Notes: generated by a model from the letters alone, not told the origin. Shown: positions 1 through 6,421, counted from the first letter of the stretch. The stretch: 6,711 nt of DNA from Acidobacteriota bacterium (GCA_003476685.1 DMVN01000237.1:1-6711); one strand, 5' to 3'. Program-made: numbers and translations.

Positions 1-1243
1 AGCCGTAGGTGTTAACGATGGAATTGGGCAAAAAGCCTTCATGGGTTTTCTTCCAGCTCTCTCCGCCATCATCGCTGCGGTAGAGCTCGGCTCCCTTTAC
101 CTGGGTAGTAAACAGAGCAGCGTTGGCTCCACCCTGCAGGATATCGGCCAGTTCCGACAGGGTCAGCTTTTTCTGCTGGACTGCTTCTTTAACTGATTTA
201 GCCGTAAAGACTTGGGGAGCCCGGTTCTGACGGAGCAAGGTCTCGATTTTACCGTCATCCAGCTTCAGGAAATCCTTAACCGCCATCTTCTTCAGTGCCT
301 CAACGGTCAGCCCTTCCTTTGAAACCTCAGGCTTTCTGACGGGTGTTCTGGGTTCCTGGTTATCGAGAAAAGCATAGACTACCTTCGGATTGGACTGACT
401 GACCGCCAGGCCAATGCGCCCGACGTATTCGTTCTGGGGAAAGCCGTTGACGATTTTTCTCCAGCTCCGGCCACCGTCTTCGGTCTTGTAGATGGCACTT
501 TCCTGGCCGGCCTCAGTCATATTCCAGGCTTTCCTGATTCTTTCCCAGGAGGCAGCGTACAGAACTTCCGGATTGCCCGGGTCCATCACCAGGCTGATGA
601 CTCCGGTTTTTGGGGATATGTAGAGTACTTTCTGCCAGGTTCGGCCGCCGTCGGTGGTCTTGAAAACACCGCGTTCCTCATTCTCGGTATAAAGGTGGCC
701 GATGGCGGCCACGTAGACAATCTCCGGATTGTCAGGATGAATTATGATGTCGGCAATGTGATGGGTATCGGCCAGGCCCTGGTGCTGCCAGCTCTTACCG
801 CCATCGGTTGATTTGAACACCCCGGTGCCGGCATAGGAGGAACGGGAAGAATTTTCTTCTCCGGTTCCGGCCCAGAGGAGGTTCTTGTCTTTTTCATAGA
901 TGGCCACGCTCCCGAAGCCCACCCAGGACTGGTCGTCAAAAAGCGGAGTCCAGGTGGTTCCGCTGTTTTCCGTTAGCCACAGGCCACCGCTGGCGGACGC
1001 CACCAGAATCCGGCGAGGGTCGGAAGCATAGCCCTTAATTTCACAGACCCGGCCACCCATAAAATAAGGCCCCAGGTTCTGCCATTCAAAGCTTCTGAAC
1101 CAGGATTCCCGGGCCATTCTCTGATGATGTTCCCAGGAAGCCAGCCTCTGCTGCGGAGTGGTAGAAGCCAGCACCAGAGCGGCCCAGAACATCAGCAGCA
1201 GAATAAAAAATAATCCGGCCCTGTTTCTTTTCATCAGCCTCAT
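1..1243 (-). CDS. Secreted Asp-box (BNR/sortilin-like) beta-propeller protein, N-terminal part
   Basis: Partial gene: 414 complete codons from the ATG at 1243 run off the left edge with no stop. The start is supported by a perfect AGGAGG five bases upstream. Residues 1-26 look like a signal peptide (basic MRLMKRNR, hydrophobic stretch, cleavage near VLA|S), so the product should be exported. Asp-box motifs of the S/T-x-D-x-G-x-S/T-W type recur at residues 91-98 (degenerate, TENSGTTW), 145-152 (STDGGKSW), 196-203 (TTDGGRTW), 254-261 (TEDGGRSW) and 390-397 (SDDGGESW), the mark of a VPS10/sortilin-like or YCF48-like propeller. An insert of about 80 residues (roughly 303-380), rich in Lys, Leu and Glu, separates the fourth and fifth boxes. 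Related proteins are usually annotated as 'glycosyl hydrolase, BNR repeat', but Asp-boxes alone do not prove glycosidase activity. Binding or scaffold roles are equally possible, and the catalytic or C-terminal parts are not visible. Confidence 0.9.
   Translation of the reverse strand, partial: MRLMKRNRAGLFFILLLMFWAALVLASTTPQQRLASWEHHQRMARESWFRSFEWQNLGPYFMGGRVCEIKGYASDPRRILVASASGGLWLTENSGTTWTPLFDDQSWVGFGSVAIYEKDKNLLWAGTGEENSSRSSYAGTGVFKSTDGGKSWQHQGLADTHHIADIIIHPDNPEIVYVAAIGHLYTENEERGVFKTTDGGRTWQKVLYISPKTGVISLVMDPGNPEVLYAASWERIRKAWNMTEAGQESAIYKTEDGGRSWRKIVNGFPQNEYVGRIGLAVSQSNPKVVYAFLDNQEPRTPVRKPEVSKEGLTVEALKKMAVKDFLKLDDGKIETLLRQNRAPQVFTAKSVKEAVQQKKLTLSELADILQGGANAALFTTQVKGAELYRSDDGGESWKKTHEGFLPNSIVNTYG
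53..973 (-). repeat. Series of five Asp-box protein repeats
   Basis: Five imperfect copies of the eight-residue Asp-box lie in the propeller gene at about 950-973, 788-811, 635-658, 461-484 and 53-76. The first four are spaced 54, 51 and 58 residues apart, close to one propeller blade each. The last step is 136 residues, so about one and a half blade lengths of extra sequence are inserted. The repeats are conserved at protein level only and are not a DNA repeat array. Confidence 0.85.
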
Positions 1244-1248
1244 GATAA

Positions 1249-1254
1249 CCTCCT
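1249..1254 (-). promoter_or_regulatory. Shine-Dalgarno site of the propeller gene
   Basis: AGGAGG on the minus strand, five bases before the ATG at 1241-1243. It is a full-consensus site and fixes this ATG rather than the in-frame ATG three codons downstream. Confidence 0.8.
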
Positions 1255-1275
1255 GACCAGTTCTACAAAGACTTA

Positions 1276-1305
1276 ATTTTACAAACTAATCGCTCCTCCA
1301 GGCAA
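1276..1305 (-). promoter_or_regulatory. Possible sigma-70-type promoter of the propeller gene
   Basis: On the minus strand a TTGCCT hexamer (1300-1305) is followed after 18 bases by TAAAAT (1276-1281). This would place transcription start near 1269, about 25 bases upstream of the start codon. The -10 matches the consensus at five of six positions and the -35 at four of six. This is a by-eye match in AT-rich DNA, so it is only tentative. Confidence 0.3.
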
Positions 1306-1790
1306 CTGCTATTTTCTTTCAGGTTAAGACACATTATCTAGCGTAAAGGCAGTATCTGGAAGCGGCGCAGCGGCAGTCCTGCGATTTGAGCCGCAGCAGA
1401 AGAAGCAGCGAGAATTATCAGGTCAGGGCTGGGAAAAGCAGGGGCTTTCAGCCTGGATATTTTTTTGAAATTCTTAACAGAAAGCAGGTAGAAGCCACTG
1501 TGCCGAAAAATTGATACCCTACTTACTATGAACTCGGCCGGAGTCAGCCGTTTCTGGCCGGCTGGTTTAGGGGCTTGGTTTTTGAGCCTGAAATTCGCCA
1601 CTAAAATACCTGACGGTTGCGGCCTAAAAATTATCGCTTAATCTTTAATCGCAACTTCTGACCGGGCCTGGTGGATTAAATTTTCCGACCTGAAAGTTTG
1701 TCCATTAACATGGCCGACCGTCGCTGGCCGATTTTCGTTCTTAACCGGTTGCCAACCGCTCCGGCTGGTGGTAAATTATCTGCTTAAATC

Positions 1791-1797
1791 GGAAGGA
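1791..1797 (+). promoter_or_regulatory. Shine-Dalgarno site of the MFS gene
   Basis: GGAAGGA lies three bases upstream of the ATG at 1801. It decides the start: the in-frame GTG at 1768 would add 11 residues but lacks a comparable site, and the ATG product begins MKRR directly before the first membrane helix, as expected. Confidence 0.65.
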
Positions 1798-1800
1798 AAA

Positions 1801-3012
1801 ATGAAGCGAAGAATACTGCTGTCGGCCTCGCTCTTTCACGCGCTGACCGACGCCGCCACCATCGTTACCCCGACCATCTTTCCTATTCTTTACAGCCAGG
1901 CCTTCTTGATTAAAAAATATTCCCAGATAGGCTTGCTGTCCAACCTGGGCCTGATTACCACTATCCTGATTCAATTCTGGGTGGTGGCCCTGTCTTTCCG
2001 CTATGAATACCGCTACCTGATGCTGGCCAGCGGCCTGGGCATCTGCCTGGCCAATTTTCTGATTCCCCTGGCCCCTTCCTTCGCCATGCTAATGCTGCTT
2101 TTTATTCTCCTCCGGGGTTTTACCAGTTTTTACCACCCGGTGGTCATTGCCTGGATCTCCAGGTCCAGGTCGGGACTGGGACGGGAACTGGACGATGCCA
2201 TGGGCATTCAGAGCGGTTCGGGCAACCTGGGGGTGCTGCTGGCTTTCGTCACCACCGGCTACCTGGCCCAGCACCTTGGCTGGAAGGCTCCCCTTTATAT
2301 CTGGGCGGCCGTCGGCCTGGTTATCACTGCCATTGGCGTCACAGTCATAAACAAAGTCTCATCCCAGCAAGCGGTTAAACCTGACCTCTCAGCCGGCAAC
2401 TGGCTCCGAGTTCTGAAAAAAGTCAGCCACCTGCTGCCTGGTTTTTTCTTCGGCGGAATGGGCTGGTCGGTTACAGTCTTTTACGCCCCCTCACTTCTCC
2501 ACAATAATTTCAACATTCCCATGGGCCAGACCGGGGTATACCTGGCGCTGTGGATTGGCCTGGGAACCATAACCGGTTACCTTTATGGTTTCTGGAGCCG
2601 GAAATTCGGCCGCAAAAGAGTTTTCCTGACCAGCCTGGCCGGGGCCACCATCTGTCTGCTGGTCATCGGCTTTTCACTGAGCCGGAGCCTGTCGGTGGTA
2701 GCTCTGCTGCTTTTCGGCGGTTTTCTGCTGATGACCTATCCCTCCCTTCACACCTTCGTCGGTTCCACCGTCCGGGCTGAGGACCAGACCCAGGCCTTCA
2801 GCTGGATTTCCAACATCCAGATGGTGTCCGGGGCCGTTATCAGCCTGATTTCAGGTTTTCTGTCCGACCTGCTGAACATTCGCTTCCCCTTCATCCTGGC
2901 TGGAGTTCTGTCTCTGGCGGTTTTCCTTTTTTACCTGCCGAAGGAGGACCGCTACTTCGGCGCCAGAGAGCTTGAACTTCCCTCGGGAAAGTTAGTGCCG
3001 CCCGCCGTATAA
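1801..3012 (+). CDS. MFS transporter, fosmidomycin-resistance (FSR)-like
   Basis: A 403-residue inner-membrane protein with about twelve hydrophobic segments in two six-helix halves, joined by a polar loop at about residues 186-208, the usual MFS size and plan. From memory of E. coli Fsr, several landmarks match: H13 and D17 in helix 1 (FHALTD), an FYHP motif at 110-113, and a G-rich helix 5 (GIQSGSGNLG, 135-144). The second-half loop carries a motif-A-like FWSRKFGRKR (264-273). The first-half motif A Asp is missing: residues 58-71 read as a hydrophobic/aromatic stretch with R67 near the expected Asp. Family members are proton-driven exporters of drugs or small metabolites; the substrate here cannot be told. 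It is co-directional with htrA downstream, but an 86-bp gap with a candidate promoter suggests separate control. Confidence 0.85.
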   Translation: MKRRILLSASLFHALTDAATIVTPTIFPILYSQAFLIKKYSQIGLLSNLGLITTILIQFWVVALSFRYEYRYLMLASGLGICLANFLIPLAPSFAMLMLLFILLRGFTSFYHPVVIAWISRSRSGLGRELDDAMGIQSGSGNLGVLLAFVTTGYLAQHLGWKAPLYIWAAVGLVITAIGVTVINKVSSQQAVKPDLSAGNWLRVLKKVSHLLPGFFFGGMGWSVTVFYAPSLLHNNFNIPMGQTGVYLALWIGLGTITGYLYGFWSRKFGRKRVFLTSLAGATICLLVIGFSLSRSLSVVALLLFGGFLLMTYPSLHTFVGSTVRAEDQTQAFSWISNIQMVSGAVISLISGFLSDLLNIRFPFILAGVLSLAVFLFYLPKEDRYFGARELELPSGKLVPPAV

Positions 3013-3040
3013 AAGGGCCAGCCAGCGCCAGACCGGCAGC

Positions 3041-3069
3041 TTGAATTGAGATTAATTAAGGGGTAAAGT
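3041..3069 (+). promoter_or_regulatory. Candidate promoter of htrA
   Basis: TTGAAT (3041-3046) and TAAAGT (3064-3069) are separated by exactly 17 bases, each matching the sigma-70 consensus at four of six positions. Transcription would start near 3076, giving a leader of about 23 bases that begins inside the inverted repeat around the htrA start. I see no clear extracytoplasmic-sigma-type promoter, although such sites differ between phyla. Confidence 0.4.
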
Positions 3070-3073
3070 AAAG

Positions 3074-3118
3074 CCAGAATTAAGGGAAGGAAATACCCAT
3101 GAAAAACTTTAATTCTGG
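3074..3118 (+). promoter_or_regulatory. Inverted repeat enclosing the htrA ribosome site and start codon
   Basis: CCAGAATTAA (3074-3083) is the exact reverse complement of TTAATTCTGG (3109-3118). A G-U and a G-C pair extend the stem inwards to 12 pairs (3074-3085 with 3107-3118). The 21-base loop contains most of the GGGAAGG Shine-Dalgarno sequence (3084-3090) and the ATG at 3099. The right arm lies in codons 4-7 of htrA. It could be an mRNA hairpin affecting translation or a DNA operator overlapping the predicted transcription start. It could also be chance in AT-rich DNA. Confidence 0.4.
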
Positions 3119-4163
3119 AAGGAGCCGGGTTTTAATCCTGGCCAGCCTCATCGGCCTGAGCTTTTTGTTCTCAGCGGGCAGCCTGCGGGCCCAGCTGACC
3201 GAGGATGAGAAGAACACCATCGAGGTGGTCAAGAAAGCTCAGAACTCGGTAGTCTTCATCACCAACATCCAGCTGGTTCGGGATTTTTTCTCCTGGACTG
3301 AGGAAGCTGTGCCCCGGGGCAGCGGTTCGGGTTTTGTCTGGGATGAGCGGGGACATATCATTACCAACTATCACGTTATTGAAGACGGCGATTTATTCAA
3401 CGTCACCCTGCCCAACCAGGAAGAAAGGCAAGCCAAACTGATTGGCAAGGAGCCGAACAAGGACATAGCCGTCCTCAAAATAGAGGGCAACCTGCAGGGA
3501 CTCTTCCCCATCAAGGTCGGGACTTCCAGCAACCTGCAGGTCGGGCAGAAGGTCATCGCCATCGGCAATCCCTTCGGCTTTGACCACACCGTTACCACCG
3601 GCATCGTCAGCGCCCTCGGTCGGAGCATGCCAGGTGCTGGCGGGGTAACCATCCGCGACATGATCCAGACCGATGCGGCCATCAATCCCGGCAACTCGGG
3701 CGGACCGCTGCTGAATTCAGCCGGCGAGCTAATCGGCATGAACACCATGATAGTTTCACCCTCCCGCAGTTCCTCGGGCATCGGCTTTGCCATCCCGGTT
3801 GACACCATCAAGAAAATCGTTCCCCAGATAATCAAGTACGGGCGGGTCATAAGGCCCGGACTTGGCCTGAGCCTGCTCTCCGACCGCTACGGCCAGCGTC
3901 TGGGAATTCAGGGCGTGGTCATTTACGAAGTCCCGGTTGATTCCGAGGCCTACCGAAAGGGTCTGCGCGGACTTACCAGGAACCGGCTCGGCCGGCTGGT
4001 AATACAGGACATCATCAAGGAAATCGACGGTAAGAAAATCCGCTCTTACGACGACCTTTACAACCTGCTGGACGATTATAAAATTGGCGACCGAGTCACC
4101 CTGACGGTGGAAAGAGACGGCAAGACCAGAAAGGTGGAATTGACCCTGGTCCGGGTGGATTGA
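3099..4163 (+). CDS. htrA: HtrA/Deg-family periplasmic serine protease
   Basis: A 354-residue, trypsin-fold, ATP-independent protease likely involved in quality control of envelope proteins. Residues 1-31 form a signal peptide (hydrophobic 11-28, cleavage near LRA|Q). The catalytic triad is complete: His92 in NYHVI, Asp122 in KDIAVLKI and Ser200 in GNSGGP, with the family's IGNPFG at 155-160. A single C-terminal PDZ domain spans about 251-352, with a GLGL carboxylate-binding loop at 254-257. The PDZ has extra residues (about 287-300) between the usual A-x-x-x-G-L turn and the IxxIDGKxI strand. From memory this resembles plant Deg1 and cyanobacterial HhoA-type proteases more than E. coli DegP, which also has two PDZ domains. 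The start is supported by GGGAAGG eight bases upstream. It probably has its own promoter. Its 3' end converges on the lipoprotein gene, with 24 bp between. Confidence 0.95.
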   Translation: MKNFNSGRSRVLILASLIGLSFLFSAGSLRAQLTEDEKNTIEVVKKAQNSVVFITNIQLVRDFFSWTEEAVPRGSGSGFVWDERGHIITNYHVIEDGDLFNVTLPNQEERQAKLIGKEPNKDIAVLKIEGNLQGLFPIKVGTSSNLQVGQKVIAIGNPFGFDHTVTTGIVSALGRSMPGAGGVTIRDMIQTDAAINPGNSGGPLLNSAGELIGMNTMIVSPSRSSSGIGFAIPVDTIKKIVPQIIKYGRVIRPGLGLSLLSDRYGQRLGIQGVVIYEVPVDSEAYRKGLRGLTRNRLGRLVIQDIIKEIDGKKIRSYDDLYNLLDDYKIGDRVTLTVERDGKTRKVELTLVRVD

Positions 4164-4177
4164 ACTCCAGCCCGAAT

Positions 4178-4205
4178 GCCCGGGTCCTCAGTTGAGCTTC
4201 CGGGC
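4178..4205. terminator. GC-rich hairpin at the convergent junction
   Basis: GCCCGG (4178-4183) pairs with CCGGGC (4200-4205), and inside it CTC (4187-4189) pairs with GAG (4194-4196) around a four-base loop, with a 3x3 internal mismatch between. It lies just after the htrA stop and includes the stop codon of the opposing lipoprotein gene, so it could slow transcription in both directions. No T-tract follows on either strand, so it is not a canonical intrinsic terminator. Confidence 0.3.
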
Positions 4206-5675
4206 CCGGACTTCGTAATCCTCCTGCCAGAGAACCAGTCCGGTCACCTGGCCCCGCTCGTCCAGGTTGAACTTAATTCTGATGAAGGGGTCGACCGAAA
4301 AGAAAATGGTCTGAGTTTCCACGTAGAACTTGGTGGCAACCTGTCCGGTCGGATGAACTACCAGGTAATAATCCTGGTAGTCAACGTCAAGAAAGTAGTT
4401 TTCATTGACTTGGTAACGCCCGGTGTACTTCTGGTACACCTCGTTAGGCAATCGGAAAAGCGGTTTTTCTTCTGGCTGGTAATCAGGCCAGCCGTAGACC
4501 ACGGCCAGTCCGCGCAGGATTTCCTCGATCAGCACCCCGCCGTTATCGCTGTTGGTCATAACCACGGCTCCCTGCCCGAGGGCCGGGTAAATCAACATGG
4601 CCGCCCGGAAGCCCCGGGTCTTCCCTTTCAAAAACAGCTTGAACCTTTCGTGGTCCCCTTCCAGCCTGAAGCCGTAGCCGCTACCCGCGGCCTGGGCCGA
4701 GAGCATCCTCCTGGCCAGGGACGGAGAAATCAGCCCGCCGCTCTTGCCCCTGGCACAATCCATGAGCTCGATAACCAGGTTGAGGTATTCCCCGGGTGTT
4801 GACCACAGCCCGCGGGCGGCCTGTTCAGGGTACAGGAACCAACCGCCTTCCACCTCACCACCTTCCCGCAGGTGGCCTGAAGCCAGGTCCTCAGTTAGAG
4901 GGACGCCAAAAAAAGTATTTTTCAGGCCGAGCCGGTCCAGAACTTTTTCCCTGGCCAGCTCCGGCCAGGTCTTTCCAGTCTTATCGCTGAGGTACTTTTC
5001 CAGCAGCACATAGTTGAAGTCTGAAAAGCGGACTGGTATCTCCGGGTCAAAGCCCCGATAACTATGATAATTTCTGGCGGGTTCTTCCCCCCTTAATATG
5101 GCCTCCAGGTCCGGAAGTGGAGCTGAGCGCGAATAGCCTTCCGAAACCCAGGGATAAAAACCGGCATTGTGGCTTAAAAGATTGTGGAGGCTGAAAGAGA
5201 TTTGTTCTGAAGGACGAAACCTTCGGTTGCCAAAGGCTATCCCGGTGTAATAGTCGCCCAGGTCCTGGTCCAGTTTCAACAGGCCCTCTTCCACCAGGCA
5301 CAGGGCTACGGCTGCCGCTACCGGCTGGCTCAGCTCGCCGGCCTGGAAAACCGTGGTCGGGCTCAGCGGTCGGTACTCGATTATATCCTTATAACCGTAG
5401 GTTTTTACCCATTCCACCCGGTATTTGTCCATCACGGCCAGGCTGACCCCGGGCACTTTGTAAAAAGACATGCGGTCAGCAAGCCTCATTTTTTCCGGCT
5501 TCTGACCCCTGAAATAAACCGGCCGCAGCAACCCTTTTTCCAGGGCCTTGATGCGGCCCCGGGTGAGCGATTCTGGCGTCTGGCAGGAAAAAATGACCAG
5601 AAATAAACCGGCCAGAAACCCGGCCGCCAGGAGACAGATAAACCCAGCCTGTCTTTTTTGCCTTCTGGTTTTCAT
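4188..5675 (-). CDS. Serine-beta-lactamase-fold (class C/PBP-like) lipoprotein with degenerate active site
   Basis: A 495-residue protein with a lipoprotein signal: basic N-terminus, hydrophobic 11-29, lipobox IFSC with lipidated Cys31, then Gln32. Residues about 65-395 match the serine hydrolase (beta-lactamase family, class C/EstB/PBP) pattern, including VPGVSLAVMD (74-83), LLSHNAGF (166-173), a helix after the nucleophile ending VEEGLLKLDQDL, and GQGAVVMTNSDNGG (367-380). Residues about 410-495 form a beta-rich tail like the DUF3471-type domain often found in such proteins. Catalytic motifs are altered: SxxK is E114-L-S-Q117, YSN is F217-S-D219, and the HxG/KTG position reads L349-K-G351. 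Classical acyl-enzyme chemistry therefore looks unlikely; a binding or structural role is inferred. The start has AGGA seven bases upstream and lies 26 bp after the SDR gene, so the two are probably co-transcribed. Reading frame and length are intact, so it is not a decaying pseudogene. Confidence 0.85.
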   Translation of the reverse strand: MKTRRQKRQAGFICLLAAGFLAGLFLVIFSCQTPESLTRGRIKALEKGLLRPVYFRGQKPEKMRLADRMSFYKVPGVSLAVMDKYRVEWVKTYGYKDIIEYRPLSPTTVFQAGELSQPVAAAVALCLVEEGLLKLDQDLGDYYTGIAFGNRRFRPSEQISFSLHNLLSHNAGFYPWVSEGYSRSAPLPDLEAILRGEEPARNYHSYRGFDPEIPVRFSDFNYVLLEKYLSDKTGKTWPELAREKVLDRLGLKNTFFGVPLTEDLASGHLREGGEVEGGWFLYPEQAARGLWSTPGEYLNLVIELMDCARGKSGGLISPSLARRMLSAQAAGSGYGFRLEGDHERFKLFLKGKTRGFRAAMLIYPALGQGAVVMTNSDNGGVLIEEILRGLAVVYGWPDYQPEEKPLFRLPNEVYQKYTGRYQVNENYFLDVDYQDYYLVVHPTGQVATKFYVETQTIFFSVDPFIRIKFNLDERGQVTGLVLWQEDYEVRARKLN

Positions 5676-5701
5676 AACTTTTTCCTTTAACCCGGATATG
5701 A

Positions 5702-6418
5702 TTACATTTTCCAGGTTCCAGCCACAATCAGGTTGGTTCCGGTTATTCTGGCCGCCCGGTCTGAAGCCAGGAAGGCAATGGCTTCAGCCACGTCTTCTGG
5801 CCGGCCCAGCTGCCCGGGTTTGACCTTGAGCGAAGCGGGGATTTCGCCGCCCTCAATCAGGCCGGGAGAAACCAGGTTGACCGTGATGTTGTTCTCGGCT
5901 TCAGCCACGGCCGCGGTCCGGGTCAATATCAACAGGCCGGTCTTGGCTACGGCATAGGGCATAACCCCGGGAAAAGAGCCCAGGTGTTCAACCAGGTGAA
6001 AGCCGATGTTGATAATCCGGCCCCACTTTCGCTCTCTCATGGAGGGCAGAGCCTGTTTCAGGCAGAAATAAGAACTTTCCAGGTTGGAACGGAAAATATC
6101 CTCCCAGTCGCTGCGGTTAAGCTGGTCCCAGGGTTTGGTGCGAATGGCCCCGGGCAGGTTGACCAGCACATCCAGCCGCCCGAAATGATTCTGAACCCGG
6201 CCAATCAGGTCGGCTGCCGCCTCTTCGCTCCCGAGGTCAGCCTGGAAAATTTCCACCTGTTTTCCCGGTTGTCCTATTTCCTGCTTCAGCTGTTCCGCCT
6301 TCTCCCTGTTCTGGAAAAAATGAAGGGCCAGCCGGTCGAAATCCCCGGCCAGTCTGCGGGCTACCGCCGGGCCTAAATGCCCGGTGCTGCCGTTGACCAG
6401 GACAACTTTTTCTTCCAT
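5702..6418 (-). CDS. Short-chain dehydrogenase/reductase (SDR) family protein, FabG-like
   Basis: A 238-residue soluble protein of classical SDR length with a Rossmann fold for NAD(P)H. The glycine-rich dinucleotide motif is NGSTGHLG (9-16), D61 of the adenine-binding strand is present in QADLG, and the catalytic pair is Tyr155 and Lys159 (YAVAK). The C-terminal landmarks VNLVSPG (180-186) and ITGTNLIVAG (225-234) are typical. Two positions differ: the N-N-A-G motif reads N87-L-P-G90, and the strand that normally ends in the catalytic Ser reads NIGF (137-140), putting Phe140 at that site. As I recall, some Bacillus FabG-like proteins (YtkK type) share an N-x-G-F pattern, so this may mark a subfamily rather than damage. 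The substrate is unknown. Its AGGA overlaps the stop of the upstream lyase gene and the gap is 5 bp, implying translational coupling. Confidence 0.9.
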   Translation of the reverse strand: MEEKVVLVNGSTGHLGPAVARRLAGDFDRLALHFFQNREKAEQLKQEIGQPGKQVEIFQADLGSEEAAADLIGRVQNHFGRLDVLVNLPGAIRTKPWDQLNRSDWEDIFRSNLESSYFCLKQALPSMRERKWGRIINIGFHLVEHLGSFPGVMPYAVAKTGLLILTRTAAVAEAENNITVNLVSPGLIEGGEIPASLKVKPGQLGRPEDVAEAIAFLASDRAARITGTNLIVAGTWKM

Positions 6419-6421
6419 CTT

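Larger units (their letters stand above)
1244..1800. other. Divergent intergenic region without a supported gene
   Basis: This 557-bp gap separates the divergent propeller and MFS genes. The flanks (about 1260-1340 and 1600-1720) are AT-richer and suit promoters. The middle holds a minus-strand open frame of 87 codons (1338-1601, GTG start, weak AGG upstream) whose product I do not recognise. There is a plus-strand T-run at about 1460-1466 after a weak hairpin, and a 6-bp GC stem at 1545-1550/1559-1564. No tRNA, riboswitch or mobile-element ends were recognised. I could not pick a convincing promoter for the MFS gene. Confidence 0.6.

Noticed and set aside
1439..1466. Weak hairpin followed by a run of seven T on the plus strand, resembling an intrinsic terminator
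   Set aside because: The stem has only about five pairs with a bulge, and no plus-strand gene lies upstream for it to terminate. A small RNA is possible but nothing else supports one.
1768..1800. Alternative GTG start adding 11 residues to the MFS transporter
   Set aside because: No convincing Shine-Dalgarno precedes the GTG, whereas the ATG at 1801 has GGAAGGA three bases upstream and leads directly into the first membrane helix.
3371..3850. Minus-strand open frame of 159 codons opposite htrA
   Set aside because: It lies entirely opposite the catalytic domain of a clearly real protease; its product is rich in Pro, Met and Ser with no recognisable domain and no ribosome site, typical of an antisense shadow.
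4199..4210. Perfect 12-bp palindrome TCCGGGCCCGGA as a protein-binding or restriction-related site
   Set aside because: It falls in the last codons of the lipoprotein gene (Val-Arg-Ala-Arg-Lys), where GC-rich codons readily create such palindromes, and it partly overlaps the junction hairpin already listed.
4176..4802. Plus-strand open frame of 208 codons starting just after htrA
   Set aside because: It is antisense to the C-terminal half of the lipoprotein gene, whose fold landmarks are clear. The product has no family signature and is a by-product of GC-rich codon use on the other strand.
5984..6376. Plus-strand open frame of 130 codons opposite the SDR gene
   Set aside because: Fully antisense to a recognisable SDR domain, with no domain or ribosome site of its own.
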